Below, piece by piece: positions 36,001-49,650 of a stretch of DNA of 64,000 nt. Origin of the DNA: Nymphaea colorata. Its lineage: Eukaryota > Streptophyta > Magnoliopsida > Nymphaeales > Nymphaeaceae. Each line of letters starts with the position of its first letter. Position 1 is the stretch's first letter. Position numbers and translations under genes: made by a program. The DNA is taken from positions 25,329,934-25,393,933 of the forward strand of contig NC_045138.2 of assembly GCF_008831285.2 (NCBI RefSeq), given 5' to 3'. Under the pieces are notes generated by a model. That model did no database searches. It worked only from the letters and a program-made list of their open reading frames with translations, and was not told the DNA's origin.

Positions 36001-38412
36001 CACCTCTTTGCACTCCTTTGCGGGTCATTTGGCGATTTAAATGATCAGATTGCATTTTTTATCTTATGTCAAAGTTCAACTAAAATCCATATAAAGATTT
36101 TGAGCACATATTAACGATAGGGCCGAGACTTTGTATACGTTTTCAACTTGTGCACTACTTTATCAACTTGTGCACTACTTGCCGTGAAGAAGTTGTTTTA
36201 AGCTATAAAAGTCAAAAAAAACTTTTCCAATGCAAACACATTATAGTGGCTTTTCTTTTTCCCATAAAAAGGATAACTGATCTTATAAGGTAGCTATCAT
36301 CAGAAAAAGCAGGTAGGTGCACTTAATATTGCTCATTTATTAATTGTTGACCCCTTTACTTCCCAACTTTCTCAAATGAACGGCCTATATTGGTACGAGC
36401 AATTTTTAATGCATAAATGATTGCTGAAGGGACCTTCGTATTTATTTCTGATCTTACTTTTTATTACTATGGCTCAAGGAGTGAAGCTTAGAAACTTAAT
36501 GAGCGATCAACTAATATATATGTGCTGCAGCAGGTCAAGTCTACGAGTCAGATTGTGTCTAAGCACATTTTGTTCGCAAAAATGTATTCATTCATATTGA
36601 TTAAATCAAGAAATCTTATGTTGGCGCTATCACAACTCTTTTGCGTTTATTTCTTGTAGATTTGAATTTGATATGTTGATAAAGGTACATGAAATTTATT
36701 TGGGATCTTATTAGAGCTAGTTGTTTTAACTTATGGCATGCACGTATTCAAATAACTGAAAACGTATGATAAATCAACCTGTTGTTAATTGAGAATTTTG
36801 ATAAAAGTTAATGCATTTTCAGTGGCTACCAAAAAAAATCTTAATAAATATGGGAACCAATATAGCATTCAAGAGTTGAAATCCAACTAGACATTAATCC
36901 CGTAACGTACATGCATGGCTGGTCAAGAAACTATAAAATGAGACACATAAAGTTCATATATTGACAAACCTACACGAAAAATAACGTTTGCGGTCTAATT
37001 TTTCAAAACAAATGAAAAATAACTTTTCTTTGTTATAGAAATAGCAAGAGCTTACCATTTGATGCAAGGAACGCTGATCGAGTGCATACTGACAGCAAGT
37101 AATTACCAAACCTTCATATAATTGACTGATGGGTACTATCTGAGTGATTGATTTTAGAGATTAAATTACAAATATAAAAGCAAAATTATTTTCTAAATAG
37201 TTCAAAATATCTTTTAAAAAAAGAGAGAAAGAAAATAGATAATGGAAGAAGGAGGGACAAGTCTACTTGTACAACTAGCTTCAATTAAATTTATAACTAA
37301 GAGGTTATTGCCTTCCCTTAAAATATAACCCTGGAAAAATGTCCCTGTCCATTTGAAAAATCAGAAATTCCATTGAATATATTTTTAAGTAGGAAAAATC
37401 TTTGCATATATGTTTGTTTCTACATTCAACCGTATTTTTGAAGACTTGAAGCATGTTATTCTTGATTATTTTATATTTTTTTGCGTCATGGGAAAGGCAA
37501 TATGTCCGGCTGGATTGCAAACGAGAGGACGAGTGGTCCCTCGGCAATGACCGTCACGACACGGACAAGATCTCGGCAATACGTCAACCTCCAATCGACA
37601 TGACAACCGACCAAACAGCGGCCGAGTTACAAGTTTTCTTACAAGGAGTTATAATTTACAAATTTTTTGCCAGGACCTAAGCATATATTTTAAAATATCT
37701 GAATCGGCTAAATAATTTTTTTTTTTTAATCACATTAGGAGCCACCTTCAACACTCTCTTTCCTTTTTTTTCTTCTTCTCTCTCTCCCTACTCTTTTTCA
37801 TTTTTTTTCTCCTTTTTCTTAATATATAAGAGAAAGAGAGCCAACAAAATGAAACATGTGATGACAATGCCTCACCAATCAACACAAATAAAAAAGATAA
37901 AAGTGACATAAGAAGAAAAATTAGCAAATAAAACAAAAAACAAATGACATGAAAAACAAAACATTTGTCTTCACGACGCATCAAAACTGAGACAACACTC
38001 ACTGCGTCTTTCTACTAACTAGCCTTCTCTCTCGCATTTTATGTTTCTTTTCTTTTGTGTGGCTTTCCCTGTTTTTCATTTTTTATACTTGGTGAGAAGT
38101 TGTCACACCAAGTTTTGTTATAGAGGTGATTCTAATTCGGGTTGAAAGAAATATTTTTTTCAAGAGGTCGAATCCTCTTTTTTAAGACTTAGGCCGAAAG
38201 CGATACACTTATCAACTACAATGTTGTGCGTCCACCAATTGTAGTCTAGATTTCAAGTTAGATATGCAAATCGATAAAATTTGATATCAAAGTTCTGCCA
38301 TCTTAATTACTCGTACCGGATTTGATTATGAGCGGATGTCCAAGTATCCAAATTCGATCTAATTATATCCCGGCAGTCTATACACTATCCTTTATGGACT
38401 TAGTCATAACTG

Positions 38413-38455
38413 TAGTTCAATACGCAAGTGCATTGAACTTGTTGGGTTCAAGCCC
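38413..38455 (+). mobile_element. tRNA-like pol III promoter, possible SINE head
   Basis: TAGTTCAATACG (38413-38424) approximates an A-box, and GGGTTCAAGCCC (38444-38455) is a full match to the B-box consensus. Their spacing of about 31 bases start to start is normal for plant tRNA-derived SINEs. No poly(T/A) tail or target duplication was identified, so the element's ends are unknown. Confidence 0.4.
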
Positions 38456-39617
38456 TTTTGTAAACCCTAGCTAGTTGACAACTTGCTTCTTCACAACTTG
38501 ACAGAACCTTGACCTTAGCTGAAGGTATTGGATTCTAGCTGTTTCCAACATGGCGAAGGCCAACCCCTTCCATGAGGAAATGGTCGCCATGAAAGGGAAA
38601 GAATGCATAATAAATATGGAAGACAATTAATACAATGAGATATCCATCACAAGGGATGTGAAGTAGCCGCTAAAAAGGAGCCTCATGCTGTCTAGCTTTG
38701 TCTCTAACTCCCATGTGCATTGTCTACTTTTTCCATTTTCTTGAAGGGTGGACTTCAATTAATAAGAACCAAATCTTATGACAACAAACAAATTGACCCA
38801 TTCAATATCGAGTGACAGTTTTATAAGTCATGACTTGGGGAAGACTAATTGAAGTTAGTCGGCCTTTGGTTGAATCACCCAACAAAGCAGACTTTATATT
38901 GCAAGTCAGATGAATATATATATATATATATATAAAATAAAATGGAAGGCTCTTATAATTAAGTTGCCGACTATGTGAGGTGGAATGGGCAGCCAATCAT
39001 CCTCTCTCGGGGAGGCTACAACTCGTCAAATTCAACTTAGGTAGGGACATTTTGTCACAGGATTATTGGGACAACTATATACATCATGTACATTTTTTTC
39101 CAAATGCCATAAATGCACCTACTTAATCTGCAATCATGTATTGGATAGGAACGATCGACAACCATTTCTGCGTTATGTTGTAACACCACCGAAAACTGTG
39201 TTTCCACAGTGGCATTTGGGTCATTTATGGAGATTTTTTTTTTACTCTTACTTTTTTTTGCTCGTTGAAAAAGGCTATCCATTTAGTCATAAGGGACATT
39301 TTGGTAATTTTCAAGAAACTTTTTTTTAAGGCGACTAATTCATCTCTTAAGAGAGGTATGGTTTACAAAGTTTGCAAGCGTATTGAGACGTGACAGTGAT
39401 CATTTTAGGATTTAAATACAAGTCCCAAACTAAACAGGCTTTTATAAATGTAAATGAGAGAAATTGTACTAAGAAGTTAATAAGAAAATAAATATTTTTA
39501 TGGCTATGTATGGCCAATTACATACCCACACCTGCCTTCAATCCAGATTCCGCATCGTGCCTGGTTCAAGTGTATTCTACCACTCAATGAATTAGACTCC
39601 TTCACTGTCAAAGGATT

Positions 39618-39636
39618 TGTGTGTGTGTGTGTGTGT
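39618..39636. repeat. (GT)n microsatellite
   Basis: About nine uninterrupted GT units in AT-rich intergenic DNA. Confidence 0.9.
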
Positions 39637-41926
39637 CAAAAATTCATAGCCACATATGCAACATTTGAATATATAACTTATACATAATATACACATTATA
39701 TAACTCCCCTGGATCCAACCAATTTCATGAACAAGATCTTCAAGTTACGTCCCAACTGAGAAGGATTGTATCTGGCCCCATGTGTATTTTTAGTGTCATT
39801 ATATTATTAGATAGCAGATCCAGATACAGTCAATCCGAGTCATTATCACCCAAACTTTGGATCACAATTATGTTGCCCACATGCCATCTCCTCCTTCTTC
39901 TCTTCCCTCTTTTATTGTGTTAGGTGCAACTTTGACTTGCACTTAATAACAGTAGTGGATCCTACCACTTAATAATCAATGCTAGCTGGTTCTACAAGCG
40001 ACTAAGTTCGATCTTTCTCTGTTTCATGGGTCTGTAGAAACTTTATCCGTGATACTTGGCAAGAACCTGTAGAGAGAAATTTATTTTATTTAAAATAATT
40101 TTGTGAAAGGAAATATAACTTGTTAAAGCTGACATGTTTTGTGATATCAGATCAACGATACATATATGTATACATATATAATAATTGACACCACTGAAGG
40201 TCAAGCTAGAATTTAACGTCGGCATTTTAGAAGGTGTCTGCCTAACTAGTCTTTGCCTAAAACCAAAGGATCCGCATTCTTCTCCCTATATGCAGCTGAC
40301 TGTCTGTACAAGCTTCAACAACTCCGTGATCAAAAGCAGCAAATGTATTTCATTCCTTTTGGCAAGATCAATGTGTTTATGAGAAAATGAAGGCAAATTT
40401 AGCAGTACCAACAACCAGATCATGCGAATTTTCTCTGTGAGAGGAAGAGTTGGTTGGAAAGATTATTGATAATTAATGTGCAGAAGACAATCTACTTCGT
40501 GGGTGTCTGTTGGTTACTTTTCTTCCATTAAAAAGGCCTTGTTAAGAAGGGTATATTTATCTTGAGGTCCCATTTATTCGCTGGGTACAAAAACAGAAAT
40601 TTGTCTGCAACTTGAACTCAATATAAAATCTCATAATGTCTTTTGATCGAATTTGATTGGTGCAGCTGCAATTTTTATGGGCTGTTTCGCACGAGAAACA
40701 ATGTGCAAGTGTTTAATGAATCTGACCTAATTATTGAGGTATGAATCTGGCCTAATTGAGGTAGATTCATGATTATCAATTTGATAAGCATTGGGGAGCT
40801 CAAAACTCTAGAGCCTGATGCATCATTTTATGGGACTTGAAAGATCATTGGCTACCCCCTCACATGGACTTGCCCTTGCAGGCCCGGGCTGAGATACGCG
40901 GCCATATCAACATTGATGAAAATGGAACGCCATTGATATTAAGTAGGAAAAATTTTGCCTTTGCATCTGAATCCAAATTCGATATGAATATACAAGTTAG
41001 CTCCAACTTTGATCTTCAAATCAAATCAGGTCTTTTAAAAACCCATTTAAAATTTGAATCTGACTATGTCAAACCCAACCACGAGGGACTTGCTAACCAG
41101 GACTGAAGTTTGGAATGTTCAAATTCGGTGTGATGATCTTTCTTATTTAATGGAAGAAAAAAGAAAGAAGTTATAAGCGTTTTTTTTTTGTGGGGTGAGA
41201 GAGAGAAAGATATCACATATTTTTGAAGCCATATGCTACCTCTCCACAGTTATCTTGATATACAAGTAACTAGAGGCGAAAAAAAACAGAAAATTTTTGA
41301 TGCCATATGCTACAGATTAAGCAAAACATAGGCTTTCTTGGATGCCTTTGGCCTCTCACAGATGCAACATGCATCCCCATGCATTTGGCTGAGTGTGAGT
41401 GCATTCGGCTGCGTGTGTAAGAGGCTGGATGGACAGATGGCTGGAGGATTTTAGCTCCTCCAAAGTAAAGATACCTGGAAATTGGAATCGCCATAGGAAG
41501 GAAAAGCTTTCCATCACTGAAGCCTTCAAACAAGTTAATCATCATCATAAGCATTTAATTTCTAATTGTTTGTATATTAGAAATAAATGGAAAGAATCAT
41601 ACCAACTAGGGCTTTGCTCATCTGGTGGGGAAAATTCATGAACTGTGTCAAGTTTACGAGAGGTGAGTACAGAGCCCATGGAATGGAAGTCATCCCACCG
41701 TCACAATGGAGTGGGTTGGTATGATTATAATGTATCAGTTAGAGACCTGCTAATTGTTCTCCTCTATTAGGAATAAATCTGCTATTTGGTCTTTCTTTGG
41801 GGGACGAGCAGTGCATGCCTCTTTTGTTCTGGTCAGGCACTATCATCCGAGGACTCTTTGATCATTTGCAAACTCACAAATGGAATAATTTTTGCTTTGT
41901 TTGCATTGTTAAAAGAGTAATAGTCA

Positions 41927-42600
41927 TCGTCTACCCTTTAACAAGGCTTCTACACTAGTATATGGATTCTTAGACATTGTTTATTCTTATGTTTGGGACC
42001 CTGCGCCCATAACTAGTATTGATGGATATAGATATTATGTTTTATTTGTTGATGCCTATTCAAGATATTCTTGAATATATCTTATCAAGAACAAATAAGA
42101 CTTATATGCAGTTTTTCAAAAGTTTAAATCACATGCTAAGTTTGTTACATGTGCAAAAATTAAATTTCTACATTCCGATTGGGACGGAAAATATCAAGGT
42201 CTTACTTGTTTTCTTGAATCAAATGGAATTGGACATAGAATTTCTTGTCCTCACACTCCAGAACAAAATGGTGCAATTAAAATACGTCATCGCCATGTCG
42301 TTGAAACCGGGCTCACTATGTTAGCTGATGCTTGCATGCCAAGCAAGTATTGGTCTTATTTCTTTCATACAACCATATATCTTATAAACAGAGTGTCCAC
42401 CAAAAATCTTGGAGGACTAAGTCCATTTCAAGTCATGTTCAAAAACAAACCAGATTACAATTTCTTACAAATTTTTGGATGTGCATGTTTCCTATGCTTT
42501 GTGGCCAAATAAGAAAAATAAATTTGAGCATAAATATGAAAAATATGTTTTTTTGGGCTATGCTCCAAGACATCATGGATATTTTTGAAATGACATAATT
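41927..42600 (+). pseudogene. Ty1/copia integrase fragment, decayed
   Basis: In shifting + frames the text reads as a copia integrase core. It includes LDIVYSYVWDPAP, GYRYYVLFVDAYSRYS, a degraded HSDWDGKY block, CPHTPEQNGA, YLINRVSTKNLGGLSPFQ and GYAPRHHGYF at the C-terminal side. At least one in-frame stop and several frame changes interrupt it. No reverse transcriptase, protease or LTR is attached. It is not closely similar to the intact-length element at 50.3 kb and belongs to another lineage. It ends about 270 bases before the isolated NAC exon. Confidence 0.8.
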
Positions 42601-42875
42601 TTGGGTTGACAAACACTTTCTTTGCCTGGGAAGAACAAGAGCGAAGACAATGAGTGAGGTGGCAGCTTTGTCCTTCTTAGTTTTATATAGGAATAGTTGG
42701 AACCCAATCTTATGCAACAAACACTTCCTACCCAATCATCTCTCTTTTATAGACAAGGTTTTTGGTTTTTCACATTGATGCTGCATTAGTTGTTGATTGA
42801 AACAAATAAAAAGTTCTATCTAAATCTTTTGATTATAATCATTGATGATGGTCCCTAAATTTTTTGGATTTTAGC

Positions 42876-43446
42876 TTGATGATTGGGTCTCTGTCGGATA
42901 TATAAGAAGAACAATCAGCCTAAAAGGCTCATCGTTTGTGATAGAGACGACTCGCTGGACGATGTGTTGACGTCCTTGCCTAACATGGACGGCCACAACT
43001 CCGTTAAGCTCCAATCTCAGAAGGCTACTGCTGATTTTGCAGCATTGCTCGAAGGTGAAGACAATTTCTTTGACGGATTCTTGTTCGACGACGGCACGAA
43101 TGCAAACAGCTCCATATGGCAACTGGCTTTGTCGTTCGGCATGCCGCAGAACAGCGCCAACGAGGCAGAGATTTCGATGGTATCGGCTGCAGCCGCTGGA
43201 GTTACCATCGGGTCGATGTCTAGCCTACCATCGAAGAGGACGCTCCCCTCCCCATATTGGAACGAAGGGCTCCCCCCCACAAAAAAGATCTACGACGCCA
43301 ATTCAAGCAGCAACGGAGGGGGAAGCTCGAATGCTGCGCTGCTTAGCCAACTACCCAACGTCGGAGCTGCTCCTTTGCAGCACCACCACGGCCTTGTGGG
43401 GTCTCTTGGCGATGGTGTTTTCAGGCAGCAGTACCATCTCCCATAA
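42876..43446 (+). pseudogene. Isolated last exon of a NAC transcription factor (copy 1)
   Basis: An acceptor-like TTTTAG (ending about 42873) is followed by LDDW, then by LCRIYKKNNQPK after a one-base deletion. From there about 180 residues stay open to a stop at 43444-43446. This is the end of NAC subdomain E plus the variable transcription-regulatory C-terminus, with an acidic/aromatic stretch (EGEDNFFDGFLFDDG), LPSPYWNEGLPP and a Ser/Gly run. Exons 1 and 2, which hold the DNA-binding domain, are absent, so it cannot make a working NAC protein. Block B begins two or three bases after its stop codon. The same C-terminus occurs in reverse orientation at 58712-59078. Confidence 0.8.
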
Positions 43447-43899
43447 AGAGGTAGTTCAGTAACTTAGGAAATCTAAGATGATTCACCAAATATTGACAAA
43501 TCAGTAACTTTTTAGCTTTTTACTGCCGAAATGAATTGATCAAACAACAGGTTTCCTACTAAACAAACCATGCTAAGTGCATCCATGGGGTCAGGTTGAA
43601 CAAATGAAGCTGAACACATGGCTCCCTGCCACATAATACAATATTAATGGCCTGATAGAATGTCATGCTAATAATATGCATTGAACATGAGAAATACAAC
43701 ATTTAAAATCTAATAGAGGAAAGCTTGAGAAAGACAAATGTAGAGGATGGTTGGTGGGGATGCCTGAAAACAAACAAGTGACGTTTTCTACAATAAGCTA
43801 ATCCAGCCAAAAATGGACGGGCTTCTAAGGAAAAGTTATGAAGTTTGGTAAAGATACATCAACTTTTACACTTGTTGTAAAGAGAACCAAACAACTTAC

Positions 43900-46145
43900 T
43901 CTAAAGTTTTTGCCAACTGCTTAAGAACTGTTGATGGGATCATCATATTGAAGTTCAAATGCTTTTGAGGGATGAATTTCTTTAGCGTGACCTTTCTCTG
44001 TATTCTAAACAAGTAATAGATGATATCAGTTCCAAATTTGGCAAGAAATAACTCTCCCAAATTCAAAATTTTCAACAAACTATTTACACAAGATTCATAC
44101 TGGTCTAATGAGAGAAAAAAAAATAAATAAAAGATTCCCAGAAATTCCCAGTTGCCCGTAATGTGTACAGATCCTTTGTTATTCATTCCTATCACAAAGT
44201 GAGTGCTCTCCTCAAAATGATAATGACAAGACAAAGGTGACATTGTGAACCATGAACATCAGGCATGAGAAAAAGTATGGGGACTCAATATTTCAGGAAC
44301 AAGGTTTCTCCAAAATATAATAAGAACAGTGTCTTTGCCAACATATCGTACCTTCCTCTAGGGAAGTACAGTGGACATGCTGAAAAAAACACATCAGTCG
44401 AAACTGCAGTCTTCGAACCACAACAAAGTGAATTACGTGCATTTGATCCCATGGATTCCTCAAGGAGTTGTAATGAATATCCATCAACAATCTCCTTCCA
44501 CTGTTTTCCATTTTTTAAGACAATTATGTTATTTCTTCATATAAGATGCACAGAAAACTGCACAAAAGGTGCATTTTAAGTCATTCTAGGTGTATCCTTG
44601 TGACGCAGCCTTTTGTAAAAGTATATTCAGCTCCGCAATGCCCAAGCCACCCATAGCATTGGGTCTGACTATATGTCGGCTGACCAAACTTCATCATGAT
44701 TGGTTCCCTAAAAAGAAAATGATCTCATAAGCTTGTCAAAACTTTGTAATTTTAAATAATATAATAGCATAGAAAGTAAAGCAAGGCCGTGCCTACAAAA
44801 AGGCTTTGCATGTCATATCTATGCAAATGCAAATTTACATGCTTAGCAAAGCACTACATTATTTTTATGGTCAATTATAGAAACCCTAAATTAAAATATT
44901 CAGGAAGTTTGATTATCAACAATTTTTGCCCATGATGACTTTCATGTATCTGAAAAAGGAAAAAAAGGAAGAAGCATCAGAAAATAAGAAACAACAACCA
45001 TAAGGACTACACAACTTTCCTTGAGATTTGGTTGGAAGAATTGGATTTCTCTGTCCCTTTTTCTTACTCACGTTATGCCAGTTCAAAATGCTATGTATCT
45101 CTCCACCGATCCGTAGGCAAATAATAAAGACATCAACATAAATCGATTGCAAGTTATCGTCTAGGAAAACTCCTGCATCGGCTTAGTTTCTGAAAAGCTT
45201 AATGTGCTGGGAAGTTGATTGTTATCCATTAAACAGTTTGGTTGCCGTATGCCAAAATGATTCATTTAACTCCACAGTTGGATACCCAAAAAAATGCACG
45301 TGATTTGTGTGAACCATATAGAATGCCTGGAAGTGTTCTCTCTTGGACGATCAGACTCTTCCTGGGCTTGCTAGTGATTATTTTTTTCTTCTTACTAACC
45401 CATCCAGGCAGGTCTTCCATATTCACTTGGTTAATTTATCATCAGAAAGCGGCCATACTTCCTCCACGCATATAGCTTCATCAACTACTATTACGCTTAG
45501 CATATTGCAAAATGCAACAAGGATGGACACTTGCCACATTTTAAACTCCAACTAGGAATATGATGGAGGAAATTTGTAGCAATTTGGTGCGGGCAAAATG
45601 CGTCCGCGTCAATCTTTTCAATTGATATAGAAATTCAAGCAATTTAAAATATAAGCAAATAGAAAAAAACAAGTAATCTCATAGTGTTTTTTACGAGGTA
45701 AGCAACTTAAGTACTAAACCATATTGGCTGAAAACATTATTGGCACTCAAGACTTACGTCTAGAAAAAGACAGGCACGATGGTAGAGAATAACGGAAATT
45801 TTTACGCACTCTTCGTTTTTCCACGAAAGAGATGCTGATTTCTCCCCTTCTGTCACCAAGGACCGAAGATCATGAGAAAGGGACAGATAGATAGACAGAT
45901 AGAGAGAGCGGGGTGGGGGGAGCACCTCGATCATTTCTGAGGTCCGCCTGTAAGAACCTTTTCCGCCTTGGCAGCAGCCTAATGAAGGGCTGGACCATCC
46001 ATCGGTTCCACAAGGAGCAAACCATTCACACGACTTAACAAAGAATGCCCTCGATCAATAATACCAAACGAAATCAAGTCGCGAGATAGAGAGAGAAAGA
46101 GAGAGTTAAACCTGCCTTGGCTTTGGAAACCAAGGAGGAATCCAT
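43900..46145 (-). pseudogene. Rab3GAP 5'-end pseudogene in block B
   Basis: Recognisable exon copies are exon 1 at 46112-46145 (MDSSLVSKAKA), exon 2 around 45950-45989, a shortened exon 3 near 45800-45850, and exon 5 at 43900-44004. Exon 2 has an in-frame TAG a few codons in and lost about 10 bases. The exon 5 copy has a one-base insertion. Exon 4 was deleted together with A-block 19143-20817. The promoter-side sequence is retained, so a non-coding transcript is possible, but no Rab3GAP protein can result. Confidence 0.85.
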
Positions 46146-49100
46146 GGGATGGGACGTGACGAACAGAGACTTTACAGAACATATGGATTCAATTTGACCA
46201 TCACTCATGATAGTGAATCAGTCCACCCAAGAAATGGAAAACAGAGAGAGAAATTTCCTTTCACCGGTTTGTCGATGAAATGGCGTCGTGGAGAAGGGGA
46301 AATGAAAGTCATACGCACTTGCGCGTTCGTGCCCAACTCCCTCAAGTGTTTTAGTCTCTCCTGCGTATCTTCAAACAAGAGGCCAGGGAGGAGGTTGCCC
46401 ACCATCGCCGACCCTTCGCTCTTCGCTTTCTTAAAAGCGGTGGATCGCACCAACCCGCCCTTTTTTCGACGACTTCGGCAAGCCCCTTCAGGAGCCCACA
46501 ATCTTCTATTTCTCCTATTTTTATGCGTTTAATCTTGCCAGGATGGTTTATTCTTCCCAGATGGATGGCTCATGGCATTGGCAACCCTCCTCTTCCATGG
46601 CTATATGGCACCGTAGGATCTTTTAGGTCGTCGATGCATCTTCGACAAAACGAAAATGGTTAGGTTCCTGAATCAAACATTTTTGTGGCAAGGTCAAGAA
46701 GTCGAACATGAGCAATAACAGTGTACTAGTTTCCATCGAATTGCTCATGAATTTGTAACAAGCAAACTTTACATAATTTTGGGTTGGGTAGCAAAGTGGC
46801 CAAAGTGTTTGACTTGTGAATGATATGTTTAATAATTCAAAACCGTATTGCTTACAAGTTACATGTTTGGTAAAGGCGTTTTTGGGTGGTAAAAATGACA
46901 ACTTTAGTGTGTTTGATTGGTGTATATATATATCATTTTTGTTGTTAGTCTCTCTGAGATTAATGGTCAAGGGAACAAGCAGGTCCAACATGCATATATG
47001 CTTTCCATTCATGTGCATATGCTTGGCTGGCACCTAGAAGTGGGGTTCATCTTCGGCAGAGACCCCATCCCCAATCTATCGCAGGATGAACCAGAAAAAG
47101 GAGGCTAGTTGGGTTCGACCCTCACCCTGGCCTATTATTGAGATCAAAGTGTCTTTGTGGACTCTAAATTATTGAGATTAAAGTGATCTCCCCACAAGCT
47201 CTGTCATCAGAAACTTTTGGACTTCGTTTAAAAAAAGATGTTCCGTATTCATGGGTGTTACACTCACTCGTTTTCACACAGGCATTTTGCCTTGCTTTCT
47301 GTTCAATTGAAGTGACGTCCTGCAGTGTGCTCTTCTTAAAGTCGTTCTTTGATGTTGGCTACAAAGATCAAGCAGGACTTCAGAAAACAGAGGAACCTGC
47401 CCATAGTCATCATCTCCTCAACATGTATTCCATAAGCAGGTTTGAAAGGCAGGAGGTTGTAATCAACTAAGAAGCTATGCTACCAATACGAGCAAGAAAG
47501 AAGCAGCTTTCATGGTTGACAGAGGAGAAGCACCTCAAGGAGCTTTATATGCAGACATCAAAATATTTCTACCATCAATTTCTTAGCCCCTTATAGCTTC
47601 GATGCTAGATATAAAAACGGAGTTTAGGTTAATGAAAGAATGTTTTAGTCTCTGAGAAATAGAAGCGGGGCATGAGTTAGTAAAGGCAGAAGGAATAAAG
47701 TGGACATCCTTGTCTGCAAGAGCCAAAGTTACTTTGTCAAAAAGGAAATTTCGGGATATCATTTTCTTAGGCTTGCTGTTGGCTTCCAGCTGGGCTTTGG
47801 GATTTCCAAAATATTGCACCAGAATGCAGATATCTCGATGTTCCATTGATAGTATAGAGTCTATAGACTGTGACATAAAATATTTGAAAATTGATTAGGT
47901 ACATTTTTAAATCGAAAAAACCATGATCGTCATGCTTTTGCTACAGATTTCTCATGGGAAGGTAAATTCCCAAGAAAAAAATCTTATGTGGAAATTGATT
48001 CTTATCTTCCATTTCCATCTTGCCAATGCGAAGAGCAAGGTTGTATTTAACCAACAGGCCTTGCTTCCTTTTTTTATTGCCTATCACAGGAAAGAAGCTG
48101 TCAAAGAAGGAAGCAGAGTTTCTCTGCTGCTGCCGCAAATAAATTAGCTGCAGATAGAGTAGCCAAGAAGCTCTCATAGCACTGGTTGACAATTCCCTGT
48201 TCTTCATCTCACAAGCGAAACAGGACAAATAATTGCAGGATGGGTTCCAGAATCTTTCAGGTTTTCTGTCAATTGAAGCAGTGCAGTGCTTAAGAAACCT
48301 CCGAAGGAGTGTTCGTAATACAATATAGTAGTTTGCGAAGTTTTCTTTGCACCTATTACATTGATCTATATTTCACTGCAGGTCTAATCCCGAAGAGGAT
48401 TTAGTAATCGAAGCAAGTTTCGAGGATCTAAAACATCTTCCGGCCGACCTACAGTACTTCATGAAACTGTTATTATCTACTAGTACTGTGCTGCTGCCAA
48501 CTGCATTATTGACGGACAAAATAATTGTTTCAGAGAGGTCCAATTCCATGGCCTTACACATCTTGCCAAAGGAGAAATTATCTAATCTGCTGAAGTCTGA
48601 AACGTTGGAAGTTGGAACTCGAAGCACCAACTTAGTTGCTCATATTTATCAGAAAGCGAGATTATTAAGAGCTCAAACTAAAAAAAAAAGCTCTATATAT
48701 TAGAAAGTAATAGTATCCAGTCATAAGGCTTATGATTATAAGACTACACCATGTTTAATTTAAGACTAGTATGATGGCTGAAATCAGTTATATCCATGGT
48801 ACGTACTGCTTTTCATAATTAGAAATTTAAAATCTGCCAAAAAACAACTCTTGTTTAGCATGAGAATAGAAGAATCTCTACTGCGTTTTTATCCCAATAC
48901 TTATATTAATTTTAAATTAAAATAATAAATATTTTAGTTTTTTAATTATGGTCCCTACACATCCTTTGAAGAATTTAGGTAGATACTGTTTGAAATTTGA
49001 TGCTCACAACGTTGCCCTCAAGTTCAACCCGCTTTCCTTCTTTTTCTGCCGCGTTATGGTGGAACGTACAAAGGTGAAAACTTGTTCTCCTTTGCAATCA

Positions 49101-49650
49101 TGAAATCATCTACCAACGTTCATTCACAAATAAGATGACACTACTTGCGTACTTAAGACTTCAGGATTTCGACACTAAATTTTGCATTACGTATGTTGTA
49201 GCATGCGCGCATACAGAAGGAAAGAAATCCTCTCCTGGTTGATGCAAGAACATCAGAGTCTGTCATTCGCACTTTTCCTTACAAGTGAAAAGTTGGAAAC
49301 TGTTCACACCCACCAAAAGGTTGCTAGCTCTTTTCTGATAGGCGTAATTATATTAAGCAAAATATGATTCGCATATGAACCATGAAAAATCACATAATCT
49401 AGAGAGAAAATAAAAGAGATGCGTTGATGAAGACTTTGAATAGCTGCAGAATTCAAAAACCTAAGTAGTTGCAGAACAGTTTGAATTTTCCATTCTCCAA
49501 ACTAGTTATTTCGATAACATGCATAAATGGAGTACACAGTGGAAATGCTCGACCGACGGACGAGTCATTCTTCTCGTAATTTTACGTTTCAATCACAAGT
49601 ATGGTACTTAGCCTCTATACTCTATAGTCCGGAAGCAACGGCAGCATAAT
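46146..49650. other. Block B intergenic DNA
   Basis: Copy of A-block 22449-23220, 25150-26985 and 27360-28248. The tRNA-like motif pair is at 46789-46846. ORFs such as 46149-46532, 47183-47470 and 47583-47876 are shared only because the blocks are duplicates and match no family. The exon-like segment 48380-48702 is listed separately. Confidence 0.5.
48380..48702 (+). pseudogene. Exon-like segment of unknown gene (copy B, open frame)
   Basis: From the acceptor-like CACTGCAG (ending about 48382) a frame of about 105 codons runs without a stop to TAG at 48701-48703. It reads SNPEEDLVIEASFEDLKHLP, ADLQYFMKLLLSTSTVLLPT, KIIVSERSNSMALHILPKEK, SNLLKSETLEVGTRSTNLVA and ends KARLLRAQTKKKSSIY. It lies on + within block B; the A copy has a frame break. 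No family is recognised and no partner exon was found. It may be a captured exon or a pseudogene. Confidence 0.35.
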
